From Collinsella sp. (GTDB lineage: Bacteria; Actinomycetota; Coriobacteriia; Coriobacteriales; Coriobacteriaceae), in the NCBI GenBank assembly GCA_019414055.1, contig DXMV01000025.1:59996-123995 (forward strand): 64,000 nt of DNA, written 5' to 3'. Positions 52,416-63,138 of the stretch are shown here, piece after piece. The position numbers were made by a program, and so were the translations under genes. The notes beneath the pieces were generated by a model. That model ran no database searches, had not been told where the DNA came from, and was given only the letters and a program-made list of their open reading frames with translations. Every line of letters starts with the position of its first letter. Position 1 is the stretch's first letter.

Positions 52416-53318
52416 ATGGATCGCAAAAAAGCAATCGCGCTCTCATTTTCCGTTCCCGTCGCATGGGGCTTTTCGTACCCCCTCATGAAGATCGGCATGG
52501 ACAGCATGAACGCCACGAGCATCGTTGCGCTGCGCTGCATCATCGCCTTTGCAGCTTGCCTTGTGCTCTTTCACAAGCACGCGCTGCGCATCAACCGTGA
52601 CCTGATGGTTCGCGCCGCCATCATCGGCGCCATCATGGCAACCGAGCTCACCTGCATGTGCCTGGGCTCCAGCCTCACCTCCGCCTCCACCGCTGGCTTT
52701 TTGCAGAGCCTGACGGTCGTGATCGTGCCGTTTGCCAACGCCGCCCTGCTGCGTCGCGCCCCCGAGCGCAAGGTACTCATCGGCACCGCCATCGTCACCT
52801 GCGGTATGCTGCTGCTCTCGGGTGCCGACTTTACCAGCCTGAATCCCGGCGCGATCATCATGTTGCTCTCAGCCTTTATCTATGCCAGCCACATTATCGT
52901 AGCCAAGCGCTTTGTCGAAGAAGTCGACCCACTGGCCTTGGGTGTTTGGCAGCTGGGCTTTGGCGGCCTGTTCTCGGGCATCGCCGCGTGCACCTTTGGC
53001 GGCTTCACGCTTCCCAGCACGCCCAACGAAATCGTCGTGGTCGTCGCGCTCGCACTCATCTGCTCTGCCTACGGCTTTATCACCCAGACGCTCGTGCAGC
53101 CCCACGTGCCCGCCGAGACCACCGGCTTCGCCTTCTCGCTGGAGCCGGTCTGCTCCGCCGTCTTCTCGTTCTTCCTGGTCGGCGAGGTCCTGAGCCCCAT
53201 CGCCTTCTTTGGCGCCGCCCTCATCCTCACCGGCGTGATGGTGGCAACCGTCGAGCTCCCGCGCCTTCGCTCGCAAGGACACGCTCACATGGCAGGAGCG
53301 CCCGAGCGCGTCTCGTAG
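52416..53318 (+). CDS. EamA/DMT-family transporter
   Basis: A 300-residue exporter with about ten helices. It begins SFSVPVAWGFSYPLMKIGMD and has the usual second half with LEPVCSAVFSFFLVGE. AAAAGGAG lies before the ATG. Probably regulated by the divergent LysR. Confidence 0.88.
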   Translation: MDRKKAIALSFSVPVAWGFSYPLMKIGMDSMNATSIVALRCIIAFAACLVLFHKHALRINRDLMVRAAIIGAIMATELTCMCLGSSLTSASTAGFLQSLTVVIVPFANAALLRRAPERKVLIGTAIVTCGMLLLSGADFTSLNPGAIIMLLSAFIYASHIIVAKRFVEEVDPLALGVWQLGFGGLFSGIAACTFGGFTLPSTPNEIVVVVALALICSAYGFITQTLVQPHVPAETTGFAFSLEPVCSAVFSFFLVGEVLSPIAFFGAALILTGVMVATVELPRLRSQGHAHMAGAPERVS

Positions 53319-53406
53319 ACCCCACTCTTCATGCAGCCGCGGCATAAAGGCAACCGGTGCGCCTTTACAATAGATGCCAACAGAGCATCTGCCGTAAAGG
53401 AGCCCC

Positions 53407-54132
53407 ATGGACACCGCAACTCGCGACCGCAACATAGCAACTTGGTTGGGCGATGCGCCGCAGCCGGTACGTGACACAACGAACCAGCTGCTCGAGCGCA
53501 TCGCCCTTTTACGTGCCGAGCAAACCATCTACCCGGCACAAGACGACATCCTCAATGCCCTCGCCTATACGCCGGCCAACCAGGTCAAGGTTGTCATCTT
53601 GGGTCAAGACCCCTATCACGGACCCAACCAGGCCATGGGGCTGTCGTTCTCGGTCCCCGCGTCGCAAACCAAGTTGCCGCCGAGCCTGCGCAACATCTAT
53701 AAGGAACTCAACGCCGATCTGGGTTGTCCCATTCCCGCCACGGGAGACCTAACCCCATGGGCACAACAGGGCGTCCTGCTCCTCAACACGACGCTCACCG
53801 TGCGCGAGCATGCCGCCAACTCGCACGCCAAGCTGGGCTGGAGCACCCTGACCGACTACGTCATCGAGCGCTGCTGTCAGCTGCCCCAGCCGGTCGTCTT
53901 TTTGGCATGGGGTCGCTTTGCCCAGCAGATGGTCGAAGGCAAGCTCGCCGCGACCGGCGCGGGAAAGGCAACCGGCAAGTTCTGTCTGGCCTCTACGCAC
54001 CCCTCGCCGCTTTCGGCAAACCGTGCCACGGCAGAACTCCCCGCTTTTATGGGGTCGTGCCCCTTCTCCGCTGGCAATCGGCTACTCGAACAGCACGGCT
54101 CGACCCCCGTCAACTGGACTTGCCTCGGCTAA
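53407..54132 (+). CDS. ung: Uracil-DNA glycosylase
   Basis: A family 1 UDG of 241 residues that removes uracil from DNA. The water-activating loop is GQDPYHGPNQ (Asp68, His71) and the minor-groove loop HPSPLS contains the catalytic His. The middle block is LLNTTLTVREHAANSHAKLGW. AAGGAG precedes the ATG. A terminator shared with the convergent SDR gene follows. Confidence 0.96.
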   Translation: MDTATRDRNIATWLGDAPQPVRDTTNQLLERIALLRAEQTIYPAQDDILNALAYTPANQVKVVILGQDPYHGPNQAMGLSFSVPASQTKLPPSLRNIYKELNADLGCPIPATGDLTPWAQQGVLLLNTTLTVREHAANSHAKLGWSTLTDYVIERCCQLPQPVVFLAWGRFAQQMVEGKLAATGAGKATGKFCLASTHPSPLSANRATAELPAFMGSCPFSAGNRLLEQHGSTPVNWTCLG

Positions 54133-54147
54133 AAATCGATACATCAA

Positions 54148-54182
54148 AAAACGCGCCCGACGGCTTCCCATCGGGCGCGTTT
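54148..54182. terminator. Bidirectional terminator
   Basis: 11-bp stem AACGCGCCCGA / TCGGGCGCGTT with an A-run on the left and Ts on the right, between convergent ung and the SDR gene. Confidence 0.8.
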
Positions 54183-54183
54183 C

Positions 54184-54864
54184 CTATTCGGGCCAAATAA
54201 ATTGTGTGCGGCCGGCCTCGCCGCCATCGATCAGCAGGCTCTGCCCGGTCATAAACCGGTTGGTCACGCCCACAAAGTAGATCCACTCGGCGATCTCTTG
54301 GGCGGTGGCCCAGCGTTTAAGCGGCGTGAGCTCCATAATCTGGTTCCACAGGTGCTCGTCTTCCATCACGCAACGGTTGAGCGGCGTGATAACGCCGCCC
54401 GGGTCCACACTGTTGGCGATGGCCTGCGGCGCCAGGCGGTTTGCAAGGTTCTTGGTGTAGGCGATAACACCGCCCTTGCTGGCAGCATAGGCGGGAAACT
54501 CCGATCCCGTATGCCCACTCGCCGACCCCACATTGACCACGGATTTGATAGCCGGCGTCGGCTTGGCGGCAAGCCCCTCCCCCACAAAGGCGTAGCGCTC
54601 GGTCACGTTGATGGTGCCACACAGGTTAGCGGCGATATCGTCGGCCGAATCCTGCGTACCGGCAACGTTCACAATCACCTGGGGTTCAAGGCCGCCTGGA
54701 AACGAGTCCGGCTCGCGGACGTCAACAATCAGATGGCGGTAGCACTCGTGTTCGATTGCCGCTGGCAGCAGATCAAAGCCCACGACCTCGTGACCCTCGT
54801 CCAAAAAGCGCTGCACGCATGCGGCTCCGATACCGCCCGAAGCGCCCGTGATCAAAACCCGCAT
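54184..54864 (-). CDS. Short-chain dehydrogenase/reductase
   Basis: A 226-residue NAD(P)-dependent oxidoreductase of the classical SDR type. The cofactor loop is GASGGIG (7-13), Ser in NVGSASG, and the catalytic Tyr126-xxx-Lys130 in YAASK. Gut Collinsella carry hydroxysteroid dehydrogenases of this family, and a bile salt hydrolase lies 36 kb away, but the substrate cannot be read from sequence. AAGGAG precedes the ATG. The queuosine-precursor transporter is nine bases upstream on the same strand. Confidence 0.85.
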   Translation of the reverse strand: MRVLITGASGGIGAACVQRFLDEGHEVVGFDLLPAAIEHECYRHLIVDVREPDSFPGGLEPQVIVNVAGTQDSADDIAANLCGTINVTERYAFVGEGLAAKPTPAIKSVVNVGSASGHTGSEFPAYAASKGGVIAYTKNLANRLAPQAIANSVDPGGVITPLNRCVMEDEHLWNQIMELTPLKRWATAQEIAEWIYFVGVTNRFMTGQSLLIDGGEAGRTQFIWPE

Positions 54865-54873
54865 ACTTGCTCC

Positions 54874-55596
54874 TTAGGCGGTTGCGTGACGCTCGAGGTA
54901 CTCGGCGCCCACGTTCTCGCGCTCCCAGCCACGCACGACCTTGTAGCCCACGGGGCTCAGGAAGACCTCGCACAGCAGCTCGGCAACAGCGCCGGTCAGC
55001 GAGCACATAAGGACCTGCACCCAGGTCCAACCAAAGAACGTGTGGCTCACCACAATGGCAAAGACCAGGTTGTCGATAAACTGGCCAACACCCGTGGACA
55101 CATAGGAGCGGAAGGCAAAGCTCGCAAAGTTATTCTTCTTGAGCATACGGCCGAGCGACTGGTTGAGCGTGGAGTTAACCACGGCAGAAACGAGCATTGC
55201 CAACGAAGAGCCCAGCACCACGTACCAGGTGCCGCCGATGGTGGCGTTAAGGGCGGTGTTGACCTCAATCATACCCGTGTCGTAGTAGGCGCCCCACATG
55301 CCAGGCGTGAGCGAGCATGCCCAAAAGCACAGGCTCACGGCCAGGTTGACCAGCAGCGCGAGGATAGAGATTTTGATGGATGCCTTGGCGCCAAAGCGCT
55401 TACAGATCATGTCCTGGCACAAAAACGAAACCCAGCTCACCACAAAGCCGCAATCGAGTGCCAGATACGGCAGGCTGATGAGCTCTTTGTTGGCCAGCAG
55501 GTTCATCATGATGACGCTCACGAAAAACAGCGAAACCGTTGCCGCGGGAATGCTCCGCAACAGGACCTTGTAGTCCTCCATGACCTTCTTGATCAT
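54874..55596 (-). CDS. Queuosine-precursor transporter (VUT/YhhQ family)
   Basis: A 240-residue membrane protein of the VUT/DUF165 family, which imports preQ0/preQ1 or queuine for tRNA queuosine. About six hydrophobic segments are present, with the family-like stretch DCGFVVSWVSFLCQDMICKRFGAKAS. AAGGAG lies six bases before the ATG. A candidate preQ1 riboswitch sits directly upstream. It is probably co-transcribed with the SDR. Confidence 0.85.
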   Translation of the reverse strand: MIKKVMEDYKVLLRSIPAATVSLFFVSVIMMNLLANKELISLPYLALDCGFVVSWVSFLCQDMICKRFGAKASIKISILALLVNLAVSLCFWACSLTPGMWGAYYDTGMIEVNTALNATIGGTWYVVLGSSLAMLVSAVVNSTLNQSLGRMLKKNNFASFAFRSYVSTGVGQFIDNLVFAIVVSHTFFGWTWVQVLMCSLTGAVAELLCEVFLSPVGYKVVRGWERENVGAEYLERHATA

Positions 55597-55601
55597 TATG
55601 T

Positions 55602-55653
55602 ACTCCTTTGGTTTTAGGTTTAACGAGCAGGATATCGGACCCGAACTGCTCGG
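55602..55653 (-). ncRNA. Candidate preQ1 riboswitch
   Basis: Read on the minus strand: a 7-bp stem CGAGCAG / CTGCTCG with a 15-base loop, then an A-rich tail TTAAACCTAAAACC that runs into the ribosome binding site AAAGGAG. This layout is that of compact type I preQ1 switches, which fold the tail back on the loop and mask the ribosome binding site. The gene fits. Exact consensus positions are not all matched. Confidence 0.4.
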
Positions 55654-55752
55654 ACGTCACGGTCTTGAGACGACGGTGGGTATAATAGCCGCTCACGCGG
55701 CATCAGGCAAGCAAACGACGCGGCAGCCCCACAGGGCCACCGCGCCGGTGCG

Positions 55753-57366
<1,614 letters not shown>

Positions 57367-57520
57367 GCGGATCCTTTCTTGCATTGAGTGCATTACGTCG
57401 ATGTAACCGCACTATTGTAGCCGCGAAATCCCGCTCTAGGGCGCCTATCAGGACAAATTCATCAGTTGGGGCCTGGGTAGCCGGCCCAATCCGAATTTGT
57501 CTCTTGCGTAACTGTACATA

Positions 57521-57554
57521 GTGTATATATACTGTGCTTACCGGTTATATACAC
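57521..57554. promoter_or_regulatory. YtrA-type operator
   Basis: GTGTATATA, 16 bases, TATATACAC: perfect 9-bp arms directly upstream of the GntR gene. The first half also carries an inner GTATATATAC palindrome. It is the expected position for autoregulation of a YtrA-type regulator. Confidence 0.65.
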
Positions 57555-57581
57555 GTGTAGCCCAACAGCTAAGGAGCCGCT

Positions 57582-57962
57582 GTGGACATCATCCTATCCA
57601 ATTCGAGCGACAAGCCCATCTACGAGCAAATAGCCTCGCAAGTCAAAGCTCAGATCCTTTCGGGCGCGCTCGCTGCGGGAGCCAAACTCCCCAGCATCCG
57701 CTCACTCGCGAGCGATCTTGGCGTGAGCGTCATCACCACCAAGCGCGCCTACGCCGACCTGGAGCAACTCGGCTTTATCTGCACCGTGCAGGGCAAGGGC
57801 TGTTTTGTCGCCGAGGGCAACCAAGAACTCTTGCGCGAAAACCAGCTCTGCCATATCGAAGAGCTGCTTGCGAAAGCGGCGAGCCAAGCCGAAGCCTTGG
57901 GCGTCACGCGCGACAAGCTGCACGAGATGCTCGACCTCGTAGCCCCCGAAACCATGCAGTAG
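57582..57962 (+). CDS. GntR-family regulator, YtrA subfamily
   Basis: A 126-residue repressor. An N-terminal winged helix (IYEQIASQVKAQILSGALAAGAKLPSIRSLASDLGVS) is followed only by a short helical tail, as in the YtrA subfamily that controls adjacent ABC transporters. The GTG start has AAGGAG at six bases. It is the first gene of an operon with the ABC ATPase and permease. Confidence 0.92.
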   Translation: MDIILSNSSDKPIYEQIASQVKAQILSGALAAGAKLPSIRSLASDLGVSVITTKRAYADLEQLGFICTVQGKGCFVAEGNQELLRENQLCHIEELLAKAASQAEALGVTRDKLHEMLDLVAPETMQ

Positions 57963-57985
57963 CCATCTGCAAGAAAGGCTATACC

Positions 57986-58867
57986 ATGCAAAAGTTGCTA
58001 GAACTTAAAGGTGTATCGCGCCGCGTGAGCGACCGCTTTTCACTGCGCGACGTCACGCTTGCCGTGGAGCCCGGCCAGATCGTTGGCTTTGTGGGCGCAA
58101 ATGGCGCCGGCAAGACGACGACCATTCGCGCCGCGCTTGGGCTTATAAAGCCCGATGCCGGCGAGGTGCATCTGCTTGGACAGCGCTGCGACGCCAACGC
58201 GCCCGACGAGACGCAGCGCCACCTGCGCTCCCGCATCGGGCTTGTCCTGGACACGTGTCCCTTCCCCTCCACGCTCAAGGTGGGCCAGGTCGAGAAGCTC
58301 GTAGGCCCGGCATACCCCACGTGGAGCTGCGAAACGTTCGCCGGATTCATCGACCGATTTGGCCTCGATCCCAAGACGAAGGTCAAGGACCTCTCCCGCG
58401 GCATGGGCATGAAGCTGCAGCTCGCCTGTGCGCTCAGCCACAATGCCAAGCTGCTCGTTTTGGACGAAGCCACCGCGGGCCTCGATCCCATGGCGCGCGA
58501 GGAACTGCTCGACGAGTTGCTTGCCTTTGTCGCCGACGGCCAGCACAGCGTGCTGCTCTCGAGCCACATTACATCCGACCTCGATCGCACTGCCGACCGC
58601 GTCATCTGCATCGATAACGGCTCGATTGTGTTTGACCTGCCGCGCGAGGACATTACCGACCGAGCCGGCATCGCCCACTGCACCCAAGCACAGGCCGCAG
58701 AGCTTATGGCTTGCGTCGAAGGTGCCCGTGCCGCCCACCACGCCTATAGCGTGGACGTGCTCGTACCCAACCGTCGCGAGGCGCTCGAGGCCTTCCCCGA
58801 GATTCCCTGCGACCGGGCAACCATTGATGACTATCTTCGCCTCATACTGAAAGGGGCTTCGAAATGA
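57986..58867 (+). CDS. ABC transporter ATP-binding protein
   Basis: A 293-residue ATPase with Walker A GANGAGKTT (37-45), the signature LSRGMGMKLQLA, Walker B LLVLDEAT and the switch His in SSHITSD. A C-terminal extension of about 75 residues follows. AAAGG precedes the ATG at 57986. Its stop overlaps the permease start by four bases (ATGA). Likely a drug or peptide exporter of the YtrB type. Confidence 0.92.
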   Translation: MQKLLELKGVSRRVSDRFSLRDVTLAVEPGQIVGFVGANGAGKTTTIRAALGLIKPDAGEVHLLGQRCDANAPDETQRHLRSRIGLVLDTCPFPSTLKVGQVEKLVGPAYPTWSCETFAGFIDRFGLDPKTKVKDLSRGMGMKLQLACALSHNAKLLVLDEATAGLDPMAREELLDELLAFVADGQHSVLLSSHITSDLDRTADRVICIDNGSIVFDLPREDITDRAGIAHCTQAQAAELMACVEGARAAHHAYSVDVLVPNRREALEAFPEIPCDRATIDDYLRLILKGASK

Positions 58868-59562
58868 AACGCGCCTTTATGTCTGAGCTCGCCATCGTCC
58901 GCACGCTTGTCCCGAGCATCGCGGGCGTCGGCCTGTTCATCTTCGTCGTACTGACCCTCGCCAACGCATCGGATGGCGATGCCAGTATGAGCGCCGGCGC
59001 CTGCGCGGTCAGTGCCATGTCGCCCATCGTGGTCATGAACTCGCTGGCCGGCTACGACAATCAAAACGGATGGGAGCGCTATCGGGCAACGCTGCCCCTC
59101 TCGCGCAAAGACATCATCTGCGCACGTTACCTCTGCATTGTTGCCTTCTCGGCCATCATGGCGTGCGCGACCGTGCTTTTGAGCACCATCACTCTTCCGT
59201 TCTTCGATCACACGGGCATGCCCTCGACGGGACAGATCGTCTTTGAGACCACAATAGCCTCCGCCGCATCGATGCTCATCTCCCTCATGATGGTGTTTCT
59301 GGCACAGCCGCTGTTCTTTCGATTTGGACACATGGAGGCGCTGCGCCTTTCCGTCGGCCTGTTTGCCCTGCTCGGATGCCTTGCCATGGCCACGCTGAGC
59401 TCCTCCAACCCCATCAGCAACTGGCTCATGTCGATTGCTGGGGCGAATCCCGACCCTGCTGTTCTTGGCTGTCTGTGCGCAGGAATTGCCGTACTGGCCC
59501 TCGTGCTCTTTGCACTGAGTTGCGCCATCAGTACCAAGGTCTATCGAGCACGCGACCTGTAG
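58864..59562 (+). CDS. ABC-2-type permease
   Basis: A 232-residue membrane partner of the ATPase with six hydrophobic segments. The phrase NGWERYRATLPLSRKDIICARY after helix two is typical of the ABC-2 group with YtrA-type operons. Translation is coupled by the ATGA overlap. The substrate is unknown. Confidence 0.88.
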   Translation: MKRAFMSELAIVRTLVPSIAGVGLFIFVVLTLANASDGDASMSAGACAVSAMSPIVVMNSLAGYDNQNGWERYRATLPLSRKDIICARYLCIVAFSAIMACATVLLSTITLPFFDHTGMPSTGQIVFETTIASAASMLISLMMVFLAQPLFFRFGHMEALRLSVGLFALLGCLAMATLSSSNPISNWLMSIAGANPDPAVLGCLCAGIAVLALVLFALSCAISTKVYRARDL

Positions 59563-59630
59563 GCAAGCGCGGTATCATCGGGCATGCGCCGCAGATCTGG
59601 CGCGGTCTTTTATGAGGAGGCGCTCAACCC

Positions 59631-60506
59631 GTGTCGTGGGTTACAGCAGCATTTGCATCAGCTTTCTTTGCCGGCATCACATCCATTTTGGCCAAATGCG
59701 GCATCAGGCACACCGACTCCGACGTTGCAACCGCCATCCGTACTTGCGTGGTGCTCGTATTTGCCTGGGCAATGGCGGGCATTTCTGGATCCATCGGAGC
59801 AATCGGCGCCATTCCCGCCAAAGCCTGGCTATTCCTCACCCTCTCGGGACTCGCCACCGGCGCCTCGTGGATCTGTTACTTTAAGGCGCTCAGCATCGGA
59901 GACGTCAACAAGGTTGTACCCGTCGACAAGATGAGCACCGTGCTCGCCGTGCTGATCGCCATAGTGCTTTTTGGTGAGACAGGCAACCTGGCGGTCAAGC
60001 TCGTGGGAACCGCAGTTATCACGCTCGGCACGTTTTTGATGATCGGGAAAAAGCAGTCCGTCGGCGCAGAGCAAAAGCAAGACCGAGCCTGGCTCGCTTA
60101 CGCCCTCGGCGCCGCCGTGTTCGCGGCACTCACCTCCGTCCTCGCCAAGATCGGCATCGAAGGTGTCGAGTCAAACCTGGCCACGGCAATCCGCACCTGT
60201 GTGGTACTTGTTATAGCATGGGCAATCGTGGCTGCCAAGGGAAAGCTGGAGCAGGTCGCGCGCATTGACCCGCGCGAACTCGCATTTCTTGCGGCATCGG
60301 GCATTGCGACCGGCGCGTCGTGGCTGCTGTACTACTACGCCATCGCTGCAGGCCAGGTGAGCGTCGTCGTGCAAATCGACAAACTATCGATTGTCGTATC
60401 GGTGCTGTTCGCACGACTGGCCTTCAACGAAAAGCTGTCGCATCGAAGCGCTATCGGCCTTTTCCTCATCGTGCTGGGCACCGCCGCGCTCGCGATTTGG
60501 AAGTAG
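59631..60506 (+). CDS. EamA/DMT-family transporter
   Basis: A 291-residue transporter whose two halves are plainly homologous: ATAIRTCVVLVFAWAM and ATAIRTCVVLVIAWAI, then ATGASWICYFKAL and ATGASWLLYYYAI. About ten helices are present. The GTG at 59631 has GAGGAGG ten bases upstream. The neighbouring terminator of the ABC operon is weak. Confidence 0.85.
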   Translation: MSWVTAAFASAFFAGITSILAKCGIRHTDSDVATAIRTCVVLVFAWAMAGISGSIGAIGAIPAKAWLFLTLSGLATGASWICYFKALSIGDVNKVVPVDKMSTVLAVLIAIVLFGETGNLAVKLVGTAVITLGTFLMIGKKQSVGAEQKQDRAWLAYALGAAVFAALTSVLAKIGIEGVESNLATAIRTCVVLVIAWAIVAAKGKLEQVARIDPRELAFLAASGIATGASWLLYYYAIAAGQVSVVVQIDKLSIVVSVLFARLAFNEKLSHRSAIGLFLIVLGTAALAIWK

Positions 60507-60600
60507 CGTCGGTGCCAGGCGAGATTCAGTCCACCCGCAAATCCGTGACACAGCGCCCACACCGGGCTTGAGATGTTTGTATTGCCCGCGCGCTACCGTG

Positions 60601-61905
60601 CTACTTGCGCAGTGGCTTGGGCAGCGGAATGCCCGCCGCAATGACCGCGGCGATGATCATGCAGACAATGCCCTTGAGCGGGAAGCACATGAGCAGCAGG
60701 CCCACGACCATGACGGGCTGGCGCATGACGGCACCCATCGTCGATGCCGTGCAGACGGCGACGCAAAAGACCGGATCGGCGCCGGTGAGGATGGCAAGAC
60801 CATAGCCCAGGCTCACACCCGAGAAGATAACCGGGAAGAAGTGGCCGCCACGCCAACCAAGGTTGATGAGGGCGGGCGTCAGCATGGCCTTAACAAGACC
60901 GGTCGCGATAAGCACGCCGGCGGGAATGGTCAGATAGGTCTCCATGAGCACGTCGGCTTGGGTCTCGCCGGCAAACATGGTGTAGGGCAGAACCGTGCCG
61001 CAGATGGCGAGCGCCAGACCGGCCAGCATGGCCTTGACGACAGGGCGCTCCCCTATGGCATGGGACAGCGCCTCGCTTGCATGCTCAGAGACAAAGTACA
61101 GCCAGCCGCATACGGTGCCGACCAACGCCAGCGGAATGAGCCAGACAAGTTCCAGGTTACCCACCTGGGCAGCCTCGAACCTCGGCATGCCCATGCCGCC
61201 ACCCATAAGCTGGCCGAGCAGCAGATAGGTGCCCAGGCCGCCGGCAATCGCAATGCCGTAGACCACGGTCTTTTGCGCCTTGGGCAGCTTGATGGTGATT
61301 TCATCGGATGCTGAATCCTCGTCTTCGTTGGCGCCCTGGCCATCGGCGCTACCGGCGAGCGGCGCCACAAAACCAAAGACGGGCGCGGTAAAGAGCGCCG
61401 TCAGGGCGGCCTGGGTACCCAGCAGCGTGAGCTCCCTAAACTCGGCGCCAAAGCGACGCATGCGATCGCCGACCCAGCTGCACAGACCCGCGATGACGCC
61501 GGTCAGGCCGGCTTCCGGTCCAATGCTTCCGCCAAACAGCAGCGGCAGCAATGCCGCGAGCGAAAGCTTGCCCAGGTTGTCGTACGGGTAGCGACCGTCT
61601 TGTTTAACCTTGGCCATCACCTGGTTGAGGTCATCGGTCTTGGCGCCCGTCATCTTTTCGTACAGGCCGATCAGCAGGCCGCCCAGCAGGCAGACGAAAA
61701 ACGGATACGGCAAAAAACCGAACGGACCGCTCGCGAGCTCGGGCGAAGCGACGCCCAGCATATGCGGGATCTCGGTCCACAGATAGTCGATACCGTGCTC
61801 CATCGCAAAGAAAAACAGCCAGACCGCGGCGCCTGCAAACGCACCGGTCACGGCCACGCTCACTAAAAACAGCGCACGGTTTTTGGGTTTTGCAAAGTTG
61901 TCCAT
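60601..61905 (-). CDS. ClC-family chloride channel/antiporter
   Basis: A 434-residue membrane protein with about ten helices. The filter motifs are GGSIGPEAGLTG and GWRGGHFFPVIFSG. The usual gating Glu of GREGP is preserved as GPEAG context, suggesting a Cl-/H+ exchanger, but this is uncertain. A charged insert (ANEDEDSASDE) lies in the middle. GGGAGG precedes the ATG. Confidence 0.88.
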   Translation of the reverse strand: MDNFAKPKNRALFLVSVAVTGAFAGAAVWLFFFAMEHGIDYLWTEIPHMLGVASPELASGPFGFLPYPFFVCLLGGLLIGLYEKMTGAKTDDLNQVMAKVKQDGRYPYDNLGKLSLAALLPLLFGGSIGPEAGLTGVIAGLCSWVGDRMRRFGAEFRELTLLGTQAALTALFTAPVFGFVAPLAGSADGQGANEDEDSASDEITIKLPKAQKTVVYGIAIAGGLGTYLLLGQLMGGGMGMPRFEAAQVGNLELVWLIPLALVGTVCGWLYFVSEHASEALSHAIGERPVVKAMLAGLALAICGTVLPYTMFAGETQADVLMETYLTIPAGVLIATGLVKAMLTPALINLGWRGGHFFPVIFSGVSLGYGLAILTGADPVFCVAVCTASTMGAVMRQPVMVVGLLLMCFPLKGIVCMIIAAVIAAGIPLPKPLRK

Positions 61906-62031
61906 CGGGACCTCCCGTGGTCAAAATCGACAAAGATACGTTTTATTGTAGGACGGGCAGGGCGTGGGCGGGCCAACCATCTACGCCGCGAACAGCACCG
62001 TTGGGTGCCGCACATGCGATGGGCCCAAGGC

Positions 62032-62565
62032 TCAGTTGCCGATAATCGATGCGATCTCGTCCAGGTCATCGGCAAAGTAGATGCCCTGCTGGCGCTGCGG
62101 GCTCGATAGACCTTTATCGATCATGTGCTCGAGCAGCGACTTGAGATCGTTGTAGTAACCGTCCAAGTTGTACAGGATGCACGGCGCGCTCAGATGCCCC
62201 AACGACACGGCCGACATGACCTCAGCGATCTCCTCGAGCGTGCCCGTGCCGCCCGGAAAGGCGATGAACGCATCGCCGAGCTCGATCATCTTGGCCTTGC
62301 GCTCGGCCATATCGCTCGTCACGATAAGGTCGTCGATACCATCGTGCTGAAACTCTGCCTGGATAAAAAAGCTCGGCTCCACACCGGTCACGTGCCCGCC
62401 CGCATCGAGCACGCTATCGGCGAGCGCGCCCATCAGGCCCGACTTGGACCCGCCGTACACCAGCGCGTGGCCACTGCGGCCAATCCAGGTGCCAAGCTGC
62501 CGCACCGCAGGCAGAAACGCCGGGTCGTTACCGACGCTGGCGCCCAGGTATACCGTGATATTCAT
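62032..62565 (-). CDS. LOG-family nucleotide hydrolase
   Basis: A 177-residue Rossmann-fold protein of the TIGR00730/LOG family: GGSKSGLMGALADSVLDAGG, then MAERKAKM and the active-site motif FPGGTGTLEE. Members cleave AMP or cytokinin nucleotides at the N-glycosidic bond. In bacteria the natural substrate is often unknown. It is 36 bases downstream of the K+ channel gene's stop. Confidence 0.85.
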   Translation of the reverse strand: MNITVYLGASVGNDPAFLPAVRQLGTWIGRSGHALVYGGSKSGLMGALADSVLDAGGHVTGVEPSFFIQAEFQHDGIDDLIVTSDMAERKAKMIELGDAFIAFPGGTGTLEEIAEVMSAVSLGHLSAPCILYNLDGYYNDLKSLLEHMIDKGLSSPQRQQGIYFADDLDEIASIIGN

Positions 62566-62601
62566 ATTCAGTCCCCCTCGTCGTGACGCGCGGCGCCCGT
62601 T

Positions 62602-63027
62602 CTAGCGTTGGCGTCGGCGATATTCGCGCACACGGCGCGATAGGTCGGCAAGCTCGTCACGATCGAGCTCTTCCAAATGCTCCAGATCATCCATAAAGCG
62701 CGCCATGGTGTCCTTTTGGCGCATCTTGATGAGCGTGTTGCAGTAGTTCACCGCCACGCCCGTGAGCATGGCGATGTAGAAGATGCTGATGACGCTCAAA
62801 ACGACGGTGATAGCGCGGGCAACCGGCGTCTCGGCCGGGATATCACCGAAGCCGATCGTCGATACGGTCTCAAAGCTAAACCAGAGGCCGTCGCCAAACG
62901 TAAGGGTCGTGGGCTCGGACAGCCAGACGGCCGTCGAGCACAGCAGATAGAAGACGAGAAACAGGCCCGTGATGCGCGCAAAGCCAGCCTGGCGCAACAC
63001 GTCGGCAAGCGTCCTCAACTTGTTCAT
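62602..63027 (-). CDS. Two-helix potassium channel
   Basis: A 141-residue channel subunit: helix one (TGLFLVFYLLCSTAVWL), pore helix and selectivity filter TIGFGD, helix two (ITVVLSVISIFYIAMLTGVAV), then a charged cytoplasmic tail rich in Asp/Glu/Arg. The short form resembles KcsA. AAAAGGGG lies before the ATG at 63027; the longer reading from 63105 lacks support. Confidence 0.88.
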   Translation of the reverse strand: MNKLRTLADVLRQAGFARITGLFLVFYLLCSTAVWLSEPTTLTFGDGLWFSFETVSTIGFGDIPAETPVARAITVVLSVISIFYIAMLTGVAVNYCNTLIKMRQKDTMARFMDDLEHLEELDRDELADLSRRVREYRRRQR

Positions 63028-63138
63028 CGCGACCCCTTTTCCCAGACGCCCAATCACATTCGCTCGGTATTGTCCCACGCCTCCCCCGCAAACGGAACTA
63101 GTCATTGGGTGTTCCTATAGTTTTGTCAACCGTCGGGG

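Noticed and set aside
60391..61314. A 307-codon frame antisense to the ClC gene
   Set aside because: Low-complexity shadow frame; the minus strand has a clear ClC protein with a good start.
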